From Corynebacterium glaucum (GTDB lineage Bacteria > Actinomycetota > Actinomycetes > Mycobacteriales > Mycobacteriaceae): 64,000 bases of DNA. This document shows, in pieces, positions 18,410-27,869 of this stretch (the stretch's first letter is position 1; each line of letters begins with the position of its first letter). The stretch covers positions 186,001 through 250,000 of the forward strand of contig NZ_CP019688.1 of NCBI RefSeq assembly GCF_002287505.1, given 5' to 3'. The position numbers and the translations under genes are program-made. A model generated the notes under the pieces. That model saw only the letters and a list, made by a program, of their open reading frames with translations. It was not told the origin of the DNA and ran no database searches.

Positions 18410-19659
18410 GGGCACTCCGGTAACGCTGGGTGGTTGAGCCACATGTCCATCACACGGTCGACGTCCGCGTTCGGGGCGTGCGTCTTCAGCGCGTTGACAA
18501 GGTCGAAAGGCTCCACGACGCCGTGGGTCGAGCAGGCGGTGTATGTCTTCAGCGCCGCGAAGAACGCGACATCGCCGACCTCGCGACGTAGCGCGTGCAC
18601 CAGCAGTGCACCGCGTTTATACACGCGATCGTCGAACATGTCCTTCGGCCCTGGGTCCGCAAGTATCCAATGGTGGGGCGTTTGCTCGAGGTAATGGGCA
18701 CGCACCGAGTCGTCGATAAGCGAAATGCCCCTGAAGTCTGCCCAGAGCCACTCCGCGTAGCACGCGAACCCTTCGTTGAGCCAGATGTCGCTCCACTGCG
18801 CGAGGCCGAGCGAGTTGCCGAACCACTGGTGAGCGAGCTCGTGCGCAATGAGGCGCTCGTTGCCGCGCGTATGGTTGCGGCCGAAAATGGAAAGGCCTGC
18901 GGCTTCGAGGGGGATCTCGAGGAGCTCATCGTGGACCACCGCCGTGTAGCGCTCGTAGGGGTAGGGGCCGAACGCGGCGGTGAAGAAGTCGACCATCTGC
19001 TGCTGGAGGGCGAAATCACCCATTGCGACACCGCGTGGGAGCCACACGCCGGTGGTGGGGCCGAGGTCGTGGTACGTGAACTCGCCGACGTTGATGGTTG
19101 CCAGGTACGTCGCGATCGGGCGCTGCGTTTCGGTGGTGATCACCTGGTACGGCTGATCGGGGCGAACGCGGATGCTGTAGGTGGCCTTCTCATCCGGGGT
19201 GTCGTCGCAGGGGAACCAGGTCGGCGCGCCGTTGGGCTGGTTGGCGGTGAGCGCGCCGTTTGTCAGCTCCTCCCAGCCGAGCATGCCCCACGAGGTGCGG
19301 CGCGGGCGCGGGGTGCCGGAGTAGCGGATCGAGAGGCGGAACTCGGTGTCCACGGGCACCGGTTCAGCAAACGTGATCCGCAGCTTGTTCTGGGATTGGC
19401 GGAAACGCTTCACGCCGCCCACGGTCGCGTCGACGCGGCGCACCCGCAGCGCGTCCATTAGGTCGAGCGTCATGTGGTCGAGCTCGCGCCACGGCGTCAG
19501 CGTGAGCGTGGCGGTGGCGTCGAGCCGGTTCGGGCCGACCTTGTAATCCATATCCAAGTCGTAGTGCGTGACGTGGAAGCCCAGGTTGAAGTCGACACCG
19601 GTGTAGGTGTCGCGGTGGCCCGGGATGGGAGTGGAGCGGAGGCGGAGGTTCTTCTTCAT
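18406..19659 (-). CDS. M1-family zinc metallopeptidase (aminopeptidase N-like)
   Basis: Zinc peptidase of 417 residues, shorter than full aminopeptidase N and made of the beta-saddle and catalytic domains. The zinc site is complete: HELAHQWFGN (HExxH) and NEGFACYAEW, 18 residues later, supplying the Glu ligand. The proton-donor Tyr is probably in DDRVYKRGALLVHALR. The exopeptidase GxMEN-type motif is altered; AAGLSIFGRN occupies that place, as in several actinobacterial short M1 enzymes. I use the ATG at 19659 (MKKNLRLRSTPIPGH), where homology-like sequence begins. No signal peptide, so probably cytoplasmic. Confidence 0.88.
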   Translation of the reverse strand: MKKNLRLRSTPIPGHRDTYTGVDFNLGFHVTHYDLDMDYKVGPNRLDATATLTLTPWRELDHMTLDLMDALRVRRVDATVGGVKRFRQSQNKLRITFAEPVPVDTEFRLSIRYSGTPRPRRTSWGMLGWEELTNGALTANQPNGAPTWFPCDDTPDEKATYSIRVRPDQPYQVITTETQRPIATYLATINVGEFTYHDLGPTTGVWLPRGVAMGDFALQQQMVDFFTAAFGPYPYERYTAVVHDELLEIPLEAAGLSIFGRNHTRGNERLIAHELAHQWFGNSLGLAQWSDIWLNEGFACYAEWLWADFRGISLIDDSVRAHYLEQTPHHWILADPGPKDMFDDRVYKRGALLVHALRREVGDVAFFAALKTYTACSTHGVVEPFDLVNALKTHAPNADVDRVMDMWLNHPALPECP

Positions 19660-19876
19660 GCTGTCGAGTAAGGGTAGCGCCGCCGAAAAACGAGTTGTCT
19701 TCAAGACGGCTGTTGGTCGTCCCCCAGAATTCACCGCCGAGCTGATAATTGAAAATTGAGTTCCGCGAAACGATCGCCCCGTTGCCGTTGACCACCGAAA
19801 TGTCGCAGGTGAAGCCGGCGATGGCGTTCTCTGGCAGCCCGGGGTCGCTGGGATGCGGTTGCGCAACATTCGTCAT
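19660..19876 (-). other. Possible small coding region or gene remnant between the HNH and M1 genes
   Basis: An ATG at 19876 overlaps the TGA of the HNH gene (ATGA). It opens a frame reading MTNVAQPHPSDPGLPENAIAGF and then VVNGNGAIVSRNSIFNYQLG. This has an ordinary amino-acid mix with repeated N-x-I/F spacing, a little like beta-helix rungs. It then runs on into the M1 gene in a different frame. It could be a real short protein, a remnant, or chance. Confidence 0.25.
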
Positions 19877-21369
19877 AACGCAACGAATTCTACTGTTGGG
19901 TTCTCTTCGCACGGCTTCTGCAGATCCCCGAGGCGCTCGACCGGCCGCTTCGCCAACGCACCATCAAGCCCGTCGGGGAAGAGCTCCTCCGGCAGCTTGT
20001 CCATCGGGAACTCGAACGTCATCTTGAACGCCGCCTCCAACTCCGCAATCTCCTGCGCGCAGCGTGCGGCGTTGCGGTGGACCAGGTAGTCATCGAGGAT
20101 CCGGTGGCCAGTGGCAAAAAACTGGGCATTTTTCGCTTTACGACGCTTGCGTGCACCCATCGTTTCCGCCCACCTCGGCGCAACCGGGGTGATCTGTTGT
20201 GTGAATAAGCTGCTCGGTTCAGTGACCTGGTAGGTGCCGTCAGCGAACAGCCAGATGATGTCGCCGGAGACGGGGTCGGGGATGTAGAACGCGCGGCGGT
20301 CCGTCTTCTCGTTGTGGTGGTGCTGGCAGAGGCTGAAAAGGTTATCCGGCGTTGTCGCGCCGCCATCTTCGAAGGGGATGCGGTGATCTAGCTGACACCG
20401 CTGTGCAGGAACGTTGCAACCAGGAAAGATGCAGACTCCATCGCGAGCGACCGCGAAGGCACGCATCGCCTCCGTGGGCGCGTAGCCGCCACCGACGCGC
20501 TCGCGCACTTCATTCAAGTCGACGATCTGAGTGGGGGTGTGCTCCATCCACTCCTCGATGGTCGCGACCGCGTCCCCACCAAGCCAGCCTTCGCCCTGGA
20601 GATAGATTGGCGCGCCGGGGTCGCGCTGTCCGTCGTGGTTGAGCGGCGTGTAGCCGTACAGCACCACCTTCGATGCTGGGACGGTTCCGGTCAACACCTC
20701 CTCTACGGCTTCTGCTAGTGAGATCCCCGCCTCTTTTGCCATGAGAGCGATCCGCAGTTTGAACGAGGTCATCACAGCCTGGTCGGTGTCGATCTGCACC
20801 CCCGCGCGTTCTTGGCCGTCCTCCGTCACCTCGTAGAACTCGAGCGAGGTGGTCTCCTCCGGTCGCTGCGCTTTCTTGTCTTCCCGCTCTTTGCGCCTCT
20901 TCGTGTTGCAGTCGGTAGCCGGATTCATCTGCCCCAGGAGTGCGTTCACCCGTTGGGACACCGTTGCTGGGCCAGGCAACTGCTGCCGAGCTCGCTTCGG
21001 GGTGAAGATGCCCACAAGCAGCTCGTCGACTGCCGCCAGTATCGCTGGGTCTGGATCCGGGCCGAGACGGTTCAGCGCGTCATCGGCAGCGCTCAGGCGG
21101 GGCAGATCGAGGAGGCGACGCTCGTCCTGCAACGCCCGCAGCCTCGGCAGCGAGTAGAGCCGGTTGTAGGCGAAGATCGCGTGCTCAACAACCCGCTTCG
21201 TCTTGCCTGTGGCGGCCATGTAGGTTCGCACGGTCTCGTCGAAATCGAAGGACACCAAATCCTCCCGCGCAAACCGCGAAAAGATCGCGTATTCACCCGC
21301 GATGATCGTGCGCGCGCCAGCGGCGAGCGGATCATCGGTGTCCTCGGTGAGGAAAAATTGTGTGTGCAT
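19873..21369 (-). CDS. DUF222-HNH endonuclease-domain protein
   Basis: A 498-residue protein of the DUF222 plus HNH architecture that is abundant and often repeated in corynebacteria and mycobacteria. The C-terminal HNH nuclease is visible (CQLDHRIPFEDGGATTPDNLFSLCQHHHNEKTDR, about residues 345-378), with the usual His-Asn-His residues and a preceding Cys pair (CIFPGCNVPAQRC). The N-terminal two thirds is DUF222-like and helical, with KKRKEREDKKAQR-type basic stretches. Some of these families have been called 13E12-repeat proteins. The role is unknown; activity on mobile DNA is a guess. Confidence 0.85.
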   Translation of the reverse strand: MHTQFFLTEDTDDPLAAGARTIIAGEYAIFSRFAREDLVSFDFDETVRTYMAATGKTKRVVEHAIFAYNRLYSLPRLRALQDERRLLDLPRLSAADDALNRLGPDPDPAILAAVDELLVGIFTPKRARQQLPGPATVSQRVNALLGQMNPATDCNTKRRKEREDKKAQRPEETTSLEFYEVTEDGQERAGVQIDTDQAVMTSFKLRIALMAKEAGISLAEAVEEVLTGTVPASKVVLYGYTPLNHDGQRDPGAPIYLQGEGWLGGDAVATIEEWMEHTPTQIVDLNEVRERVGGGYAPTEAMRAFAVARDGVCIFPGCNVPAQRCQLDHRIPFEDGGATTPDNLFSLCQHHHNEKTDRRAFYIPDPVSGDIIWLFADGTYQVTEPSSLFTQQITPVAPRWAETMGARKRRKAKNAQFFATGHRILDDYLVHRNAARCAQEIAELEAAFKMTFEFPMDKLPEELFPDGLDGALAKRPVERLGDLQKPCEENPTVEFVAL

Positions 21370-21454
21370 GTGCCCTCCCGGCCTGTTCGAAAGTGTTCGA
21401 CTAGCGCTTTGGCCAGCACTCTATAACACGCACCCGACAAGTCTGTGAGCTGCG

Positions 21455-23410
21455 TTAATGCACCAAATGCACCTCAAGCCAATTGAAGACCATCGACTCC
21501 ACCCGCGCGATCTGATCATTGTCCGCGGCGCCCGCGTGGCCGCCAGCGGTGTTTTCGAAATAATCGACGGGTTGGCCAGCCTGGTCTAGCGCCTGCGCGA
21601 ACGTGCGGGCGTGCGCCGGGTGCACGCGGTCGTCGCGGGTCGAGGTGGTCACCAAGGCCGGGGGATAGGCCACCTCGCTGCGCGAACGCACGTTGTGCAG
21701 CGGCGACCAGCGCTCAATCGCGGCGCGCTCAACCGGGTCGTCGGGGTCGCCGTACTCCGCCATCCAGGACGCGCCCGCGGAAAGCGTGTGGTAGCGCAGC
21801 ATGTCTGTCAGCGGCACCTGAACCACCGCAGCCCCGAACAGCTCCGGGTATTGCACCAGCGCGCCGGCGGTAAGCAGGCCGCCGTTCGACCCACCCCGAA
21901 CGCCGATTTGCGACGGCTCCGCGTACCCCCGCGCCGCGACATCCTCCAGCACCGCGCGGTGGTCCTCCCACACCTTGTGGCGGTTGGTCTTCACCACCTG
22001 TGAATGCCACTCGGGACCGAACTCGCCGCCGCCGCGCAAATTCGCCTGCACGAAAAAGTGGCCCTTTTCCAGCCACCCAATGCCGCGCACGTTGGAAAAA
22101 GACGGAGTGAGCGACACCTCGAAGCCGCCGTATCCGTGGACCAACGTCGGGCGCGGCCCCCGGGAGAAGTCCCCGGTGATGAAGTACGGGATCCGCGTGC
22201 CGTCCGCCGAGGTCGCCCAGTGTTGGCGCGTCTCCAGCCCAGCCGCGTCGAAGAATGCCGGAGCGCGTCGGACGGGCTCCACGGTCTGGCCGTCGGCAAG
22301 CAACAGTGTGCTGGGCGAGGTGAAGCTGGACTCTGAGATCCATGCCTCGTCGCCGTCGAGGGGGCTGGTGGCGACGACGTGGGCGGTCGAGGAACCGTCG
22401 AGCAGCTCACGGCCCTCCCATGCGCCGAGCTCGATGCGGGTGATGTGCGTAGCCACGTCTTTGAGGGTGGTCACCAGCAGGAAGTTTCGGGTGAAGCTCA
22501 GATTTTCGACGGTCGCGTCATCCACCAGCACGCGAAACTCGCGAGACCCAGCTAGGAAATCAGCCAGTTTCATCACGCCGAGCTGCCCTGCGCCGACGCC
22601 GGAGAACTGGGTGCGCGGCAGCACGAACAGCCACTCGCGGTGGAGATACGGGGTGCAGTCGGTGGGCAGGTCAAGTTCAACGCCGTCGACCCACACACGC
22701 GCGTTGTAGAAGTCAAGCGCGCGAGAGAAGATGGTGCGCTCAAAACCCGGCGTGTGGTCCACGCCCGCGCCGACCGCCACATCGGAGCGCTCGCCGCGGA
22801 AGACCTCTTCGCGCTCGCCCGCGCGCGTCCAGCGCTGGACCTGGGCGGGGTAGCCGGAGTCGGTGAGCGAGCCTTCGCCGGTATCGGTACCGACGAGCAA
22901 CGTGTCCAGGTCGACCCAGCTCACGTCGGTTTTCGCCTCGGGGATGACAAAGCCGCCGTCGGCCACGTCGATGAAATTGCGGGTTGCGAGGTCGAACTCG
23001 CGCACCGCCACCGCATCCGCACCGCTGCGGGAAAGCCGCACCAGCGCACGGTCGTATGCCAGGGGTCGCACGGTCGCCCCCTTCCACACCCAGTCCTCGT
23101 CCTCATCGAGGGCAAGCTTGTCGACGTCCAGGAGAACGTCCCACTCAGGAGAACCGCCGAGGTAGGAATTCAGCGTTGTGCGGCGCCACAGGCCGCGGGG
23201 GTGCGCGGCATCGCGCCAGAAGTTGTACAGGTGCTCGCCGCGCCGGGAAACGTAGGCGATGCGGTCATCCGTGTCGAGTGCTTCGCGGATGCGGGCACGC
23301 AGCTCGGGGGCTGCATACGCGTGTTCTGTAGCATCCGACCACTCTGCGGCCCAGGCTAGGGCTGCGGGATCCAAGATCCCGTCGAGAAGCGAGGGAGCTA
23401 TTTCCCTCAC
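21455..23410 (-). CDS. S9-family prolyl oligopeptidase-like serine peptidase
   Basis: Prolyl-oligopeptidase-family enzyme of 651 residues with an N-terminal beta-propeller (to about residue 390) and a C-terminal alpha/beta hydrolase domain. The catalytic triad is visible: Ser in GVRGGSNGGLLTAG, Asp in VTTSTRDDRVHPAHA and His in TAGGHAGAAD. GYGGFEVSLTPSF and GGEFGPEWH are typical of the family. The start is taken as GTG 23410 (VREIAPSLLDGI), which overlaps the mycolyltransferase stop by GTGA; the longer reading upstream is a shadow of that gene. No signal peptide, so presumably cytoplasmic degradation of short peptides. Confidence 0.9.
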   Translation of the reverse strand: MREIAPSLLDGILDPAALAWAAEWSDATEHAYAAPELRARIREALDTDDRIAYVSRRGEHLYNFWRDAAHPRGLWRRTTLNSYLGGSPEWDVLLDVDKLALDEDEDWVWKGATVRPLAYDRALVRLSRSGADAVAVREFDLATRNFIDVADGGFVIPEAKTDVSWVDLDTLLVGTDTGEGSLTDSGYPAQVQRWTRAGEREEVFRGERSDVAVGAGVDHTPGFERTIFSRALDFYNARVWVDGVELDLPTDCTPYLHREWLFVLPRTQFSGVGAGQLGVMKLADFLAGSREFRVLVDDATVENLSFTRNFLLVTTLKDVATHITRIELGAWEGRELLDGSSTAHVVATSPLDGDEAWISESSFTSPSTLLLADGQTVEPVRRAPAFFDAAGLETRQHWATSADGTRIPYFITGDFSRGPRPTLVHGYGGFEVSLTPSFSNVRGIGWLEKGHFFVQANLRGGGEFGPEWHSQVVKTNRHKVWEDHRAVLEDVAARGYAEPSQIGVRGGSNGGLLTAGALVQYPELFGAAVVQVPLTDMLRYHTLSAGASWMAEYGDPDDPVERAAIERWSPLHNVRSRSEVAYPPALVTTSTRDDRVHPAHARTFAQALDQAGQPVDYFENTAGGHAGAADNDQIARVESMVFNWLEVHLVH

Positions 23411-24558
23411 AGGCCGAACGCGGGGCCGATGGTGGTGTACCAGGAGCGCTCCATGTCCTCGAGCCAGTACGGCCACGAGTGGGTGCCGGCGTTGCGGAAC
23501 TCGTAGTGGGCCGGGATGCCAAGCGAGTCGAGCTTGACGCGCATGTCGTGGTTGCACTGGTTGATGGCCGCCTCGATGATGCCGCCTTCAACCTGCAGCT
23601 GAGCTGCGCCGATCGGCGCGACCACCTCCGGCAAGCCCTTGCCCACGAGGTAGCTCACCTGGTCCGAGCGACCTGCGAGGCCGGTCGCAGACGAGAAGTA
23701 CAGCGCGGTGCCGCGCAGCTGCTCGGCGTTGATCAGCGCGTCGTTGTAGCGGTTGTACTCGCCGCCCATCGGGCCCCACATGCGCTCCGGCGTGACGTCC
23801 TGGAACGTGGGGTTGCCGCCGCGGTTCACCGTCAGGCGGGCGTACGTGTATGCGTGCGGCGAGCTGGTTGCCGGGCAGCCCGAGAAGGACGCCGCTGCGT
23901 CATAAAAGCCCGGGTTGTGTGCCGGGAGCACCATCGAAGAGGTGCCGGACATGGAGAACCCGACGATCGCGCGGCGGTTGTCCGCGCCGAGCGTGCGCTC
24001 GATCGGGCCCGGGAGCTCCTTGGTCAGGAAGGTCTCCCACTTCTGCGGGCCCTTCAGGTACGGAGTATTCAGCGAGTCATCGAGCCAGTCGGTGTAGTAC
24101 GAGAACGCACCAGCCTGCGGGATAACAACGTTCACGCCCTTGCCGGCGAAGAAGTCGCGCACCGGGGCCATCTTCAGCCAGTCCTGGTTTTGCTCGGCGC
24201 CGCCCGCGCCGTTGAGCAGGTAGATGGTTGGAGCGTTGGACACTCGGTTGCCGTTGCCATCGGTCGCGGGCACGACTGCGATCGGGATGTCGCGGTTCAT
24301 CGACGGCGAGTGAACCAGGTAGGACAGCACATTTTTGTGGTCGACCTGCTGCACCCACTCCTGCGGTCCACCCGTGCGCACGTAGGTGGGTGGGGAGCTC
24401 GGCGCGTCCCACGGCTTGACCGTGCCAACCGGGGTGTTGCCGGCGACCTGCGCCGGGGTCACGTTCGCAGCGTTAGCAACATTGGCGACTGGGGCGGCGC
24501 CCAAGGCGATGGTGGCGGCGGTGGCGAGAATGGCTCGGACGGTGCGCTTCATACTCAT
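23407..24558 (-). CDS. Secreted mycolyltransferase (antigen 85/Cmt type)
   Basis: Alpha/beta hydrolase of the antigen-85 family, 383 residues, expected to transfer corynomycolate to trehalose monomycolate or arabinogalactan outside the membrane. The signal peptide (KRTVRAILATAATIALGAAPVANVANA) is clear. The nucleophile Ser is in VGFSMSGTSSMVLPAHNP (about residue 200) and the His is in AGTHSWPYWLEDM near the end. PTIYLLNGAGGAEQNQDWLKM and SPSMNRDIPIAVV are typical of corynebacterial Cmt proteins. ATG at 24558 or 24552 may be the start. It is followed, with overlap, by the S9 peptidase gene and is a paralogue of the next gene upstream. Confidence 0.92.
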   Translation of the reverse strand: MSMKRTVRAILATAATIALGAAPVANVANAANVTPAQVAGNTPVGTVKPWDAPSSPPTYVRTGGPQEWVQQVDHKNVLSYLVHSPSMNRDIPIAVVPATDGNGNRVSNAPTIYLLNGAGGAEQNQDWLKMAPVRDFFAGKGVNVVIPQAGAFSYYTDWLDDSLNTPYLKGPQKWETFLTKELPGPIERTLGADNRRAIVGFSMSGTSSMVLPAHNPGFYDAAASFSGCPATSSPHAYTYARLTVNRGGNPTFQDVTPERMWGPMGGEYNRYNDALINAEQLRGTALYFSSATGLAGRSDQVSYLVGKGLPEVVAPIGAAQLQVEGGIIEAAINQCNHDMRVKLDSLGIPAHYEFRNAGTHSWPYWLEDMERSWYTTIGPAFGL

Positions 24559-24599
24559 GATCGGCTATCTTACGGTCAACTTGCGCCACATGTGTAACA

Positions 24600-24719
24600 A
24601 TGATGCGCATGAACCCAATCGAACAGATTCAGCTTCAGGTCAACGAAGTCCTCGGCCAGCTCATCCACCTCGGCTCGTCCACCTCGTCCACCATCTCCTA
24701 CGGGCTCGGACTGTTTTAA
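24600..24719 (+). CDS. Possible 39-residue protein between two mycolyltransferase genes
   Basis: A short frame opening with ATG ATG CGC ATG and ending at TAA 24717-24719. It reads MMRMNPIEQIQLQVNEVLGQ and then a Ser/Thr-rich stretch ending ISYGLGLF. The first half could form an amphipathic helix. Corynebacteria make very short outer-membrane proteins (PorA/PorH class), but I see no real match to them. No clear ribosome site is present. It lies divergent to the mycolyltransferase at 23407-24558. Direct GAGCTC repeats at 24723-24745 could form a weak hairpin after the next minus-strand gene. Confidence 0.22.
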   Translation: MMRMNPIEQIQLQVNEVLGQLIHLGSSTSSTISYGLGLF

Positions 24720-24747
24720 AGTTTGAGCTCTGATTTTGAGCTCTGAG

Positions 24748-26148
24748 CTACAGGCCTAGTGCCGGCTTAATTACCTGATCCCAAGAAACAGCGAGATCGT
24801 CTCGCCACAGCGACCACGAGTGCGTACCCGTCGGCCGCTTATTGAACGATACGTCCACACCCATCGCGGTCAGCTTGGTGTTGAGGTCGTGCGTGCAGGC
24901 GTTCATCGCTGCCTCGATCGCGCCGCCCTCGACCTTCAAGGTGGAAGAGTTCTGGGCTGCCGCGAGCGGCTTCAGTTTCCGCTCGTTGTGCAGGTAGCCG
25001 AACATATCGGTCTCGGCAGGCAGGCCCGTACCGGAAGACAGGTAGACCTTGATACCGGTGTCCCTCAAGTTGTCCGCCATCACCAGAGCATCGTTGTAGC
25101 GGTTGTACTCCGACCCGCGCGGGCCCCACAAGTTCTCCGGGGTAACCGATTGCGTGCCTTGGGCGCCACGATTCACCGTTAGACCCACGAAGAACGACGG
25201 CAGCGCGGTCGAGGTTGCGGCGCAGCCGGAGAAGGAACCGACAGCGGCGTAGCGGCCCGGGTTGTGCTCAGCAACCAGCAGCGACGATGTCGCAGACATA
25301 GAAAATCCGGACACGGCGCGCTTGTCGTTTGCCTGCATGTAGGGCTCGATCGAGTTCGGCAACTCCGTACCGAGGAAGGTCGACCACATCTGTGGGCCCT
25401 TGAAGTAGTCGTTCTCCTCCGGGACAGTCAGCCAATCCACGTAATACGAGAACGCTCCCTCCATCGGCACCACGACGTTGACCGGCTCGTTGGCCAGGGT
25501 GTCGCGCACGTTGGCAAAAGCGCTGTAGATCCAGTCAGCGTTCTGCTCGCCGCCACCTGCGCCGTTAAGCAAGTAATACGTCGGTGCATTGGCAATCGGG
25601 TTGCCGTTGGCATCTGTCGCGCGGATGAGCGCAACGGGGATGTCGCGGCCCATCGATTCGGAGTACACCGACACCGCCTCACCGCCGGGAAGCTTGGTGA
25701 TCCATTCGTACCAACCCTGGTCGCGCTTTTTGCCGTCTTTTGTTTGGCCGTACATTTTCGGCGCCTCGGTGAGCGGCTTCACGTTCTGCGGGGTCGAGGC
25801 CCGATCTGCTTTCGGGGCGTTTGCCCCCGGCATATTTTGCAGCTCAGGACCGGAGGCTTCAGGCCGCAGCGCAGTGTCGATCACCTTGGGCAACCCCGCC
25901 TGATCACCGTCCGGGATGGAACCAATCGCGTCGACCTCCGGGGCAACCTCGGGAGTCGCCGCGACCTCAACCGTCTGTGTCACCGTCGTCGTCGCTGCGG
26001 TTTTCGCCGCAGAGGGAGTAGCAGAAGCTATCGCGGAGGCGGTTGCGGCAGTGGTCGTTGACTCGTCAGCCTGGGCACCGAACGGTATCGCAGCTGCGGC
26101 CACTGTCAGTGCGGTCGCGGTGATTAGGGCTGGGCGCGTGATCTTCAT
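24748..26148 (-). CDS. Secreted mycolyltransferase, long form
   Basis: Second antigen-85-type mycolyltransferase, about 466 residues. The signal peptide (KITRPALITATALTVAAAAIPFGAQA) is followed by an Ala/Thr/Val-rich, low-complexity stretch (about residues 30-100) absent from the neighbour, probably a linker in the cell wall. The catalytic Ser is in SGFSMSATSSLLVAEHNPG and the His in TGTHSWSLWRDDL. YYLLNGAGGGEQNADW and SMGRDIPVALI are family features. ATG at 26148 gives a standard signal peptide; ATG 26157 is also possible. Paralogy with 23407-24558 suggests an old tandem duplication with divergent roles. Confidence 0.92.
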   Translation of the reverse strand: MKITRPALITATALTVAAAAIPFGAQADESTTTAATASAIASATPSAAKTAATTTVTQTVEVAATPEVAPEVDAIGSIPDGDQAGLPKVIDTALRPEASGPELQNMPGANAPKADRASTPQNVKPLTEAPKMYGQTKDGKKRDQGWYEWITKLPGGEAVSVYSESMGRDIPVALIRATDANGNPIANAPTYYLLNGAGGGEQNADWIYSAFANVRDTLANEPVNVVVPMEGAFSYYVDWLTVPEENDYFKGPQMWSTFLGTELPNSIEPYMQANDKRAVSGFSMSATSSLLVAEHNPGRYAAVGSFSGCAATSTALPSFFVGLTVNRGAQGTQSVTPENLWGPRGSEYNRYNDALVMADNLRDTGIKVYLSSGTGLPAETDMFGYLHNERKLKPLAAAQNSSTLKVEGGAIEAAMNACTHDLNTKLTAMGVDVSFNKRPTGTHSWSLWRDDLAVSWDQVIKPALGL

Positions 26149-26235
26149 GGCGTACATAATGCCAGATGGTCTAGAAATCTATTCCGTACCTAATTGCCTG
26201 CACCTAAACGACGGGACGCACGTATCCTATGGGGC

Positions 26236-27648
26236 GTGAGTAAAGAACATTTTGAAGTTGTTGTCCTCGGCGCTGGCCCGGGTGGTTATGTCGCCGCAAT
26301 CCGCGCAGCTCAGCTCGGCAAGAAGGTTGCCGTGATTGAGAAGAAGTACTGGGGCGGTGTCTGCCTTAACGTGGGCTGTATTCCCTCCAAGTCGCTGATT
26401 AAAAATGCTGAAGTGGCCGAGATCTTCAACCACGAGGCAAAGACCTTCGGCATTAAGGGCGATGTGGAGTTCGACTTCACGGATGCCCACAAGCGTTCCC
26501 GCAAAGTCTCCGAGAAGATCGTCGGTGGCGTCCACTACCTGATGAAGAAGAACAAGATCCAGGAGATCAACGGCCTGGGCGAGTTCAAGGACGCTAAGAC
26601 CATTGAGATTACTGACGGCGACGACAAGGGCATGACCGTCACTTTCGACGACTGCATCATCGCAACCGGTTCTGTGGTGCGTACCCTGCCGGGCATTGAG
26701 CTGTCCGACAACGTTGTGTCTTACGAAGAGCAGATCCTCAACCCAGAGGCGCCGGAAAAGATGGTCATCGTCGGCGCGGGTGCGATCGGCATGGAGTTCG
26801 CCTACGTGCTGTCGAACTACGGCGTTGACGTCACCGTGGTGGAGTACATGGACCGCGTCCTGCCGAACGAGGATGCAGATGTGTCCAAGGAGATTGCGAA
26901 GCGCTACAAGAAGCTCGGCGTGAAGCTGCTCACCGGCCACGCCACTACCGCGGTGCGCGACAACGGGGACTCGGTGGAAGTCGACGTAAAAAAGAACGAC
27001 TCCGGCGACACCCAGACCCTCACTGTCGACCGTGTCATGATCTCCGTCGGTTTCGCCCCGCGCGTCGAGGGCTATGGCCTAGAGAACACCGGTGTGGAGC
27101 TCACCGACCGGGGCGCCATCGCGATCGATGACCGCATGCGCACCAACGTCGACCATATCTACGCCATCGGCGACGTGACCGCGAAGCTGCAGCTCGCGCA
27201 CGTGGCTGAGGCACAGGGCATCATTGCCGCGGAGACCATCGCGGATGCTGAAACCCTCGAGATCGAGGACTACATGATGACCCCGCGCGCCACCTTCTGT
27301 AACCCGCAGGTTGCCTCCATGGGCTACACCGAGGAGCAGGCCAAGGAGAAGTGGCCGGATCGCGACATCAAGGTTGCCACCTTCCCGTTCACGGCGAACG
27401 GTAAGGCTGTCGGCCTCAACGAAACTGCGGGCTTCGGCAAGCTCATTGCCGACGCCGAGTTCGGTGAGATCCTCGGCTGCCACCTCGTCGGTGCCAACGT
27501 GTCCGAGCTCCTGCCGGAGGTCGTGCTCGCACAGCGCTTCGACCTCACCGCTGGTGAGATCGCACGCTCGATCCACATCCACCCGACCCTGTCCGAGGTG
27601 CTCAAGGAGATCGCGCACGGCGTCGAAGGCCACATGATCAACCTGTAA
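26236..27648 (+). CDS. lpd: Dihydrolipoamide dehydrogenase
   Basis: E3 flavoprotein of pyruvate and 2-oxoglutarate dehydrogenase complexes, 470 residues. It re-oxidises dihydrolipoyl groups with NAD+. Seen: the FAD motif [19 protein letters not shown], the redox disulfide [15 protein letters not shown] (about residues 40-55), the NAD motif [16 protein letters not shown], and the catalytic His-Glu region [14 protein letters not shown]. The start is GTG 26236 ([14 protein letters not shown]). Lower-drift, highly biased codons suggest strong expression. A strong terminator follows at 27667. Confidence 0.97.
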   Translation: MSKEHFEVVVLGAGPGGYVAAIRAAQLGKKVAVIEKKYWGGVCLNVGCIPSKSLIKNAEVAEIFNHEAKTFGIKGDVEFDFTDAHKRSRKVSEKIVGGVHYLMKKNKIQEINGLGEFKDAKTIEITDGDDKGMTVTFDDCIIATGSVVRTLPGIELSDNVVSYEEQILNPEAPEKMVIVGAGAIGMEFAYVLSNYGVDVTVVEYMDRVLPNEDADVSKEIAKRYKKLGVKLLTGHATTAVRDNGDSVEVDVKKNDSGDTQTLTVDRVMISVGFAPRVEGYGLENTGVELTDRGAIAIDDRMRTNVDHIYAIGDVTAKLQLAHVAEAQGIIAAETIADAETLEIEDYMMTPRATFCNPQVASMGYTEEQAKEKWPDRDIKVATFPFTANGKAVGLNETAGFGKLIADAEFGEILGCHLVGANVSELLPEVVLAQRFDLTAGEIARSIHIHPTLSEVLKEIAHGVEGHMINL

Positions 27649-27666
27649 CCCACGGGTTTCTCGAAC

Positions 27667-27701
27667 AACCGCTTCAAGCCGATTGGCTTGGGGCGGTTTT
27701 T
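27667..27701 (+). terminator. Rho-independent terminator of lpd
   Basis: AACCGCTTCAAGCC and GGCTTGGGGCGGTT form a 14-bp stem with two mismatch or wobble positions and a short loop (GATT), followed by TTTTTC. It begins 18 bp after the lpd stop. Confidence 0.9.
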
Positions 27702-27869
27702 CAATGGATGAGGCATGAAAAAAGCCGGTTTAAAGCCACAGGTCGACGTGTTACCGGTGTTAGCGATGGTGATGAGCAAGAACGGTTCGAATCTGCGGTC
27801 CTAGAGGCCGCCAGCTAGAAAGAGCCGAGTGGATGGACTCGTCGAACAGTGCGCACGTCAAGAGGAATG

